This document shows positions 59,794 to 64,000 of a stretch of 64,000 nt of DNA, one piece after another. Each line of letters starts with the position of its first letter. Position 1 is the stretch's first letter. The stretch covers positions 44,668 to 108,667 of the forward strand of contig DIWP01000040.1 in assembly GCA_002423545.1 (NCBI GenBank), given 5' to 3'. The stretch is from Thermoleophilia bacterium UBA6103. Its GTDB lineage: Bacteria > Actinomycetota > Thermoleophilia > UBA2241. The translations under genes were made by a program, and so were the position numbers. The notes beneath the pieces are model-generated. The model was not told the DNA's origin, searched no databases, and was given only the letters and a program-made list of their open reading frames with translations.

Positions 59794-60813
59794 TCAGCGG
59801 GACGAGGCCGCGTCGAGCTCGTCGACCGCGGCGACGCCGCCCGCTGCCGATCGCAGCAGTTCACGGAGTGAGCGCGTGGCCGGATACGACGAGACGCCGC
59901 TGACCGCCGTAAGCCGCTGGCCGCTGCGCTCCAGACGATGAGCAGCCAGGCCGGCCTGCAGCTCTGCCGCCACGGTCTGTGCCTGAGATGTGGTGCGGTC
60001 GCGAAGCGCGAGCAGGAACGTGTCGCCGCTGACGCGGAAGGCGAGGTCGAGGGGACCGATGTGGCGCCGGATGTGGCGCGCCGCCGCCGCAGCGGCCGCT
60101 TCGGCCGCCAGCTCGCCCTGGAAGTCGCGCAGGTCCTGCCAGAAGACGAGGCGGATGCACACGATGCCGACCGCCTCGTGCAGCCGCGTCGCGTCGCGCA
60201 GCATGCCGGTGACCAGATCGGCGACGCGCGGCAGACCGTGGAAGCCCGTCGTGGCATCGACGGTCGCCGGGACCCTTGGAGTGCGTGGCGCGCCGGCTGC
60301 CGGCCGCCGGCGTCTCTGCGAGCGGCGCCGGGAGACGCCGGCGGCAGGACTCGAGCGCCGGCGCACGAGGAGCGGTGGCAGGCAGCCGGCGAGCAGAAGG
60401 CCTGCGAACGTCGCGGCGCCGATCAGGCGATGGCCTGCCAGGTCGGGATCGGCGATCAGCAGTACCGCGAGGCCGGCAAGTGACGGGGCGAGGACGCGCG
60501 ACCACTCAGTCGGGTCCGTCGGAAGCAGATGGCAGGCCACCAGGATGGGCAGCGTGTACGTGAGCGGACTGCGCAGACCGCCGGTCAGGGCGACCATGAT
60601 GCCCAGACCGAGCCAATCGACGGTGACGAACGTGAGCGCCAGGTCGCGACCGCGACCGTGCGCGACGAGGACGGAGACGATCCCCACGCCCACGCAGGCC
60701 GCCGCGATGCCGACCGCCGGCCACCAGCCGGCGACGGCGCACACGATCGCCAGAAGCGTGAAGTAGAGCACGCGGAAGCGCGCCCGGGGTATCTCGGGGA
60801 CTCGGCTCGCCAT
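59794..60813 (-). CDS. Membrane protein with degenerate GGDEF-like domain
   Basis: A 339-residue protein with about six hydrophobic segments (about 10-155), then an Arg-rich linker (about 157-180) and a GGDEF-type domain in which the active loop reads VSGDTFLLA instead of GGDEF, and the RxxD I-site is missing. Diguanylate cyclase activity is unlikely; it may act as a receptor, or be a decayed paralogue of 25314-26687. I chose the ATG at 60813, with AACAGG upstream; an ATG at 60819 is the alternative. Confidence 0.65.
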   Translation of the reverse strand: MASRVPEIPRARFRVLYFTLLAIVCAVAGWWPAVGIAAACVGVGIVSVLVAHGRGRDLALTFVTVDWLGLGIMVALTGGLRSPLTYTLPILVACHLLPTDPTEWSRVLAPSLAGLAVLLIADPDLAGHRLIGAATFAGLLLAGCLPPLLVRRRSSPAAGVSRRRSQRRRRPAAGAPRTPRVPATVDATTGFHGLPRVADLVTGMLRDATRLHEAVGIVCIRLVFWQDLRDFQGELAAEAAAAAAARHIRRHIGPLDLAFRVSGDTFLLALRDRTTSQAQTVAAELQAGLAAHRLERSGQRLTAVSGVSSYPATRSLRELLRSAAGGVAAVDELDAASSR

Positions 60814-60963
60814 GAGCATCCTGTTCGTGTCATGTGTGTCTCTTCCTGCCCCGCAGGGCGCATCACGATCCGAAATGACGACGTGACATGGCGGTTCGGC
60901 GGGCACGACCGTGGCGGTGGGAATAGACTCGTGGCGGAACGGCTCTACTCTGGAGGTGGGCCC

Positions 60964-61377
60964 ATGAAGGTGACGCAGGTGACGGTGTTCCTGGAGAATC
61001 GCAGCGGACGGCTGGCCGAGGTCGCCGAGGTGCTCGGCCGGGCCGGCATCGACATCCGCGGCTTCTCGACCACCGAAGCGGCAGAGTACGGCATCGTACG
61101 GCTCATCGTGCGTGAGCCGGAGCAGGCTCGCGAGCTGCTTCGGCGAGCCGGCTTCACGGCGCAGCTCTCGAACGTGCTGTGCGTGCGGGTACCCGATGAG
61201 CCCGGTGGTCTGGCTGCTGTCCTCGATGAGCTTGCGGAGCGTGGCGTAGAGGTGGAGCATCTCTACAGCGTCACCTCCCGGCACATCTGCGTCGCCGTCT
61301 CTCACATCGACCGCGCCGTCGAGATGCTGTCCGGACGTGTCGGTCTGCTCTCCACGGAGGAGCTCTGCAACCTGTGA
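60964..61377 (+). CDS. Tandem ACT-domain protein
   Basis: A 137-residue protein of two ACT domains (about 4-66 and 71-134; VTQVTVFLENRSGRLAEV and VLCVRVPDEPGGLAAVLDEL). Such proteins bind amino acids and regulate partners; the same type is often found beside phenylacetate-CoA-ligase and indolepyruvate oxidoreductase genes in anaerobes. GGAGGTG lies 5 nt before the ATG at 60964. Its stop overlaps the GTG of the PaaK-like gene, so the two are made together. Confidence 0.88.
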   Translation: MKVTQVTVFLENRSGRLAEVAEVLGRAGIDIRGFSTTEAAEYGIVRLIVREPEQARELLRRAGFTAQLSNVLCVRVPDEPGGLAAVLDELAERGVEVEHLYSVTSRHICVAVSHIDRAVEMLSGRVGLLSTEELCNL

Positions 61378-62426
61378 GCGGCGGCGAAGAGGGACCGGTC
61401 TGTCCGGCGGATGCCGTCGGCGGCCGGCTCTGGGACGCCGACCGCGAGCAGATGTCGCTCGACGAGCTGCGCGAGACGCAGCTGCGGCGCCTCCAGCTGA
61501 CCCTGCGCCGGGCTCACGATGGCCTGTCGTCTTGGCGGTCCAGGCTCGCTGAGCTGCGCATCGCGCCCGAAGACGTCGATTGTCACGGCGACGCGCAGGA
61601 TCTGGGGTTCACATCGCCGGCCGACCTGCGCGAGGGGTATCCCTTCGGCACGCTCGTGGTGCCTCGTGAGGAGGTGGTCCTGGCGCGGGCAGCAGCACGC
61701 GACGGCGGCGCGCTCGTGACCGCCTGGAGCAGGACCGACATCGAGGTCGAGCGTGGACTGGCGGCGAGGGCTCTGGCCGCCGGGGGCGTGCGACGCGGCG
61801 ACATCGTCCTCGACGCGTCCGGCGCCGGCTCTCCCGGTGGCTTCGACGTCACCGCCGCCGCCGGGCTTCTCGGCGCCACCGTGCTGCGCGCCGGTGGCGA
61901 TCCGGCGCACGAGCCGGCACTCATGCGCGACCTGGGGGTCGCGGCCGTGGTGTGTACCTCAGCGCATGCAAGCGCCCTCGCCGGCGCCGTCGAAGACGGC
62001 GCCGTGGACCAGGGACGGCTTGCGTGCAGGACGGTCTTCCACAGCGGGGGACCGTGGTCCGACGACGAGCGACGCAGGGTGGAAGCGGCGCTGGGCGCGA
62101 CGGCGCTGCGCCTGTATCTGCCGGACGAGATGGGCGCTCCGCCGGTGGCGTTCGAGTGTCTGGCCCGGAACGGCCTGCACGTCAATGAGGACCACTACCT
62201 GACCGAGGTCGTCGATGCCCGCACCTCGAGCACCGTCTTTGAGGGTGAGGTCGGCGAGCTCGTCATCACCACGCTGAGCCGGCAGGCGCAGCCGCTCATC
62301 CGATACCGGACCGGAGACCTGGGCAGCATCATCTATGAACCGTGTGTCTGCGGTCGTCGGTTCGCGCGCATCTCTCTCGCAGCGGAGCGGCCCGTCGCCG
62401 AAAGAGTCGCCACAGACGAGCGCTGA
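61374..62426 (+). CDS. PaaK-like protein truncated at the C-terminal domain
   Basis: A 350-residue relative of phenylacetate-CoA ligase (usually about 430). The N-terminal QMSLDELRETQLRRLQLTL, the middle GLHVNEDHYLTEVVDA and the LIRYRTGDL with the CVCGR motif are retained. The nucleotide-loop motif (normally SSGTTG) reads TAWSRTDIEVE, and the GRxDD hinge plus the C-terminal domain that carries the catalytic lysine are missing. Adenylation is therefore doubtful. It overlaps the ACT gene by 4 bp and precedes aldehyde:ferredoxin oxidoreductase by 200 bp. A regulatory or ligand-binding role with ACT is a guess. Confidence 0.7.
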   Translation: MSGGEEGPVCPADAVGGRLWDADREQMSLDELRETQLRRLQLTLRRAHDGLSSWRSRLAELRIAPEDVDCHGDAQDLGFTSPADLREGYPFGTLVVPREEVVLARAAARDGGALVTAWSRTDIEVERGLAARALAAGGVRRGDIVLDASGAGSPGGFDVTAAAGLLGATVLRAGGDPAHEPALMRDLGVAAVVCTSAHASALAGAVEDGAVDQGRLACRTVFHSGGPWSDDERRRVEAALGATALRLYLPDEMGAPPVAFECLARNGLHVNEDHYLTEVVDARTSSTVFEGEVGELVITTLSRQAQPLIRYRTGDLGSIIYEPCVCGRRFARISLAAERPVAERVATDER

Positions 62427-62626
62427 GCGGCTCACGCTTCCTGCGAACGATCCATCCACAGTCGAGCGCCCCGGGGCCTCTGTTCACAGCTTCCTCGTAC
62501 GCCGCGTGCTCTGACGCCACCCGGGTCGGCCCAGCGCACCACGGCGCCCGCGGGACCGCGGCCGCGACGCGCTATCATTGATCCTGGCCACAGGTGCACC
62601 GGGATGCCGACAGACAGGAAGTGGGC

Positions 62627-64000
62627 GTGCGCGGCCTTCACGTGGATCTCTCGCTCGGTCGAATCCGTTCCGAGGTGTTGCCCGGCGATGCCGGGCGCCG
62701 CTATCTCGGCGGAAGAGGGCTGGGCGCGTACCTGCTGCTGCGGCAGCACGCCTATCGCATCGACCCGCTGGCGGCGGACAACCCGCTGATCTTCGCGCCG
62801 GGAGCTCTGACAGGCAGCGGCGCGCCGGCTGCGGGGCGCTTCAGCGTCAGCAGCCGCTCACCGCTCACCGGTACAGTGTTCGACGGCAGCTCCGGCGGCG
62901 CCTTCGGCAACGCCCTGCGTGGTCTCGGCCTCGACTTCCTGCTGGTCACCGGCGCCTGTCCTGAGCCGACGGTGCTGGTCATCGGCGGCAGCGGGGCCGG
63001 TCGTCGGGTGCTGGGACACGAGACCGCACCTTCGAGTCCGGACAGTGGCGACCGGCAGGTCCCGGTGGTGAGCGTGCATCCGGCCGGCGACCTGTGGGGC
63101 CGCGATGTGCCGGACACGCTGGCAGCTCTCGAGACGCGTCGTGACGGGCGCCGTGCGGCTGTGATCGGTCCGGCCGGTGAACGCGGCGTGCTCTTCGCCA
63201 CCATCGCCAACGAGCGCGGCCGGCAGCTCGGCCGCGGAGGCCTGGGAGCCGTGATGGGAGCCAAGCGGCTCAAGGCCGTCGTCATCGAGGCGGTCGAGGA
63301 AGTGCCGACGACGGCGGCGGGCGACGACCCGCTTGCGAGCTTGAACGCCGAGGCGCTCCGCCGTCTCGGCGAGCATCCGACGACCTCCTACCTGCTGCCC
63401 GAGTTCGGCACGTCGGTGCTGATGGGGCTGTTGAACGACGCCGGCGTCCTGCCCACGCGCAACTTCCGTGATGGGTGCTTCGAGGCCGCCGAGGCGATCG
63501 GCGGGGAGGCACTGCAGCGCACCTTCGGGGGTGGCCGCAGCTCCTGCCCTGGCTGTCCGGTGGGTTGCGGCCGTCGCATCTCGAGCGCCGGTCGCAGCGT
63601 GCGCGGCCCCGAGTACGAGTCTCTCTGGGCTCTGGGTGCGGCGTGTGGCATCGGCGACCTGAGGGCGATCGTGCGGGCCAACGAGGCCTGCAACCGGGCC
63701 GGCCTCGACACCATCACCATGGGGAGTACCATCGCCTGCGCCATGGAGCTCGGCGAGACCGGCGTTCTCGCGAACGGACCGAGGTTCGGCGATGCCGCCG
63801 CGATGCTCGAGCTGATCGCCGCCACCGTCGCCCGGCGCGGCCTCGGCGACGAGCTGGCGCTGGGATCGGTGCGGTTCGCGGCGCTGCACGGTGCTCCAGA
63901 CTCGGCGCTGGCGGTGAAAGGCCTGGAGCTGCCGGGATTCGAACCGCGCGGCATGACAGGGCAGGGGCTGGCCTTCGCCACCTCGAACCGCGGCGCCTGC
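62627..64000 (+). CDS. aor: Aldehyde:ferredoxin oxidoreductase (partial)
   Basis: The first 458 residues of a tungsten- or molybdenum-pterin enzyme that oxidises aldehydes to acids with ferredoxin; the frame is open to the window end and the usual length is about 600-620. The N-terminal GLHVDLSLGRI and YLGGRGLGAYLL, the cofactor-binding SRSPLTGTVFDGSSGG, the GPAGERGVLFATIANERGR block and the cluster motif CPGCPVGC (C307, C310, C314) are typical. The GTG at 62627 has AGGAA 6 nt upstream; 62621 is an alternative. It may take aldehydes derived from 2-oxoacids. TATCAT near 62573 could be its -10 box. Confidence 0.92.
   Translation, partial: MRGLHVDLSLGRIRSEVLPGDAGRRYLGGRGLGAYLLLRQHAYRIDPLAADNPLIFAPGALTGSGAPAAGRFSVSSRSPLTGTVFDGSSGGAFGNALRGLGLDFLLVTGACPEPTVLVIGGSGAGRRVLGHETAPSSPDSGDRQVPVVSVHPAGDLWGRDVPDTLAALETRRDGRRAAVIGPAGERGVLFATIANERGRQLGRGGLGAVMGAKRLKAVVIEAVEEVPTTAAGDDPLASLNAEALRRLGEHPTTSYLLPEFGTSVLMGLLNDAGVLPTRNFRDGCFEAAEAIGGEALQRTFGGGRSSCPGCPVGCGRRISSAGRSVRGPEYESLWALGAACGIGDLRAIVRANEACNRAGLDTITMGSTIACAMELGETGVLANGPRFGDAAAMLELIAATVARRGLGDELALGSVRFAALHGAPDSALAVKGLELPGFEPRGMTGQGLAFATSNRGAC

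Overview
The window is high-GC, gene-dense bacterial chromosome with short intergenic gaps. It has many GTG starts, a Walker/Rossmann-rich metabolic repertoire and several apparently leaderless genes: a -10-like hexamer sits 6-7 nt before the start codon at galE, rlmKL, the divergent membrane gene, the DMT transporter, the FAD/Fe-S fusion and others. Together with the protein families this suggests an actinobacterium (Actinomycetota), perhaps a Thermoleophilia- or Coriobacteriia-like lineage; that placement is inference. I saw no tRNA, rRNA, CRISPR array, insertion sequence, prophage or origin.

Layout. 1-9.8 kb: glutamate decarboxylase, a DHA2-type MFS exporter, a DUF1269 protein, a glycosyltransferase with small partners, an HVHH-motif membrane protein, a TIGR01777 SRPBCC-epimerase fusion and a DoxX-like protein. 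9.8-16.8 kb: a GAF-PAS-HD-GYP signalling protein, then an amino-acid/amide block made of an M20 hydrolase, a pita-bread (M24-fold) hydrolase that has lost metal ligands, and two PLP aminotransferases. 16.8-25.2 kb: two tandem DUF459 SGNH-like secreted or anchored proteins, an NmrA-like reductase, a DMT transporter, the bifunctional 23S rRNA methyltransferase RlmKL and a large membrane protein. 25.3-29.5 kb: diguanylate cyclase, a single-domain response regulator and a membrane histidine kinase.

29.8-33.6 kb holds a NAD-salvage-like cluster: a CobB-like protein lacking its catalytic residues, nicotinate phosphoribosyltransferase, a nicotinamidase-type hydrolase and an Rrf2 regulator, with a 22-bp-period tandem repeat before the nicotinamidase. 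33.7-36.6 kb: galE, an FmdB zinc ribbon, and a TlpA-CcdA thiol-redox pair. 36.7-42.9 kb: a GlcD-GlcF-like fused oxidase and a complete korDABC 2-oxoacid:ferredoxin oxidoreductase operon, whose korB may start on a non-canonical ATC codon. 43-47.8 kb: a REC-LuxR regulator, ornithine aminotransferase and a MarR-MFS pair with a clear autoregulatory palindrome.

48-64 kb: a cysteine-type formate dehydrogenase alpha subunit without its partner subunits, a rhomboid protease, a PHP phosphatase and a lipid kinase. Then a TetR / MttB-like methyltransferase / SDR / aldehyde dehydrogenase group, a three-gene operon (unknown, roadblock, degenerate uracil-DNA glycosylase), a degenerate GGDEF protein, and finally a tandem-ACT / truncated PaaK-like / aldehyde:ferredoxin oxidoreductase run that continues past the end of the window. 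The overall theme is low-potential ferredoxin-linked carbon and amino-acid metabolism plus c-di-GMP signalling. The repeated appearance of catalytically disarmed enzyme folds (CobB-like, PaaK-like, UDG-like, GGDEF-like, M24-like) beside intact metabolic genes is the most unusual property of the window.
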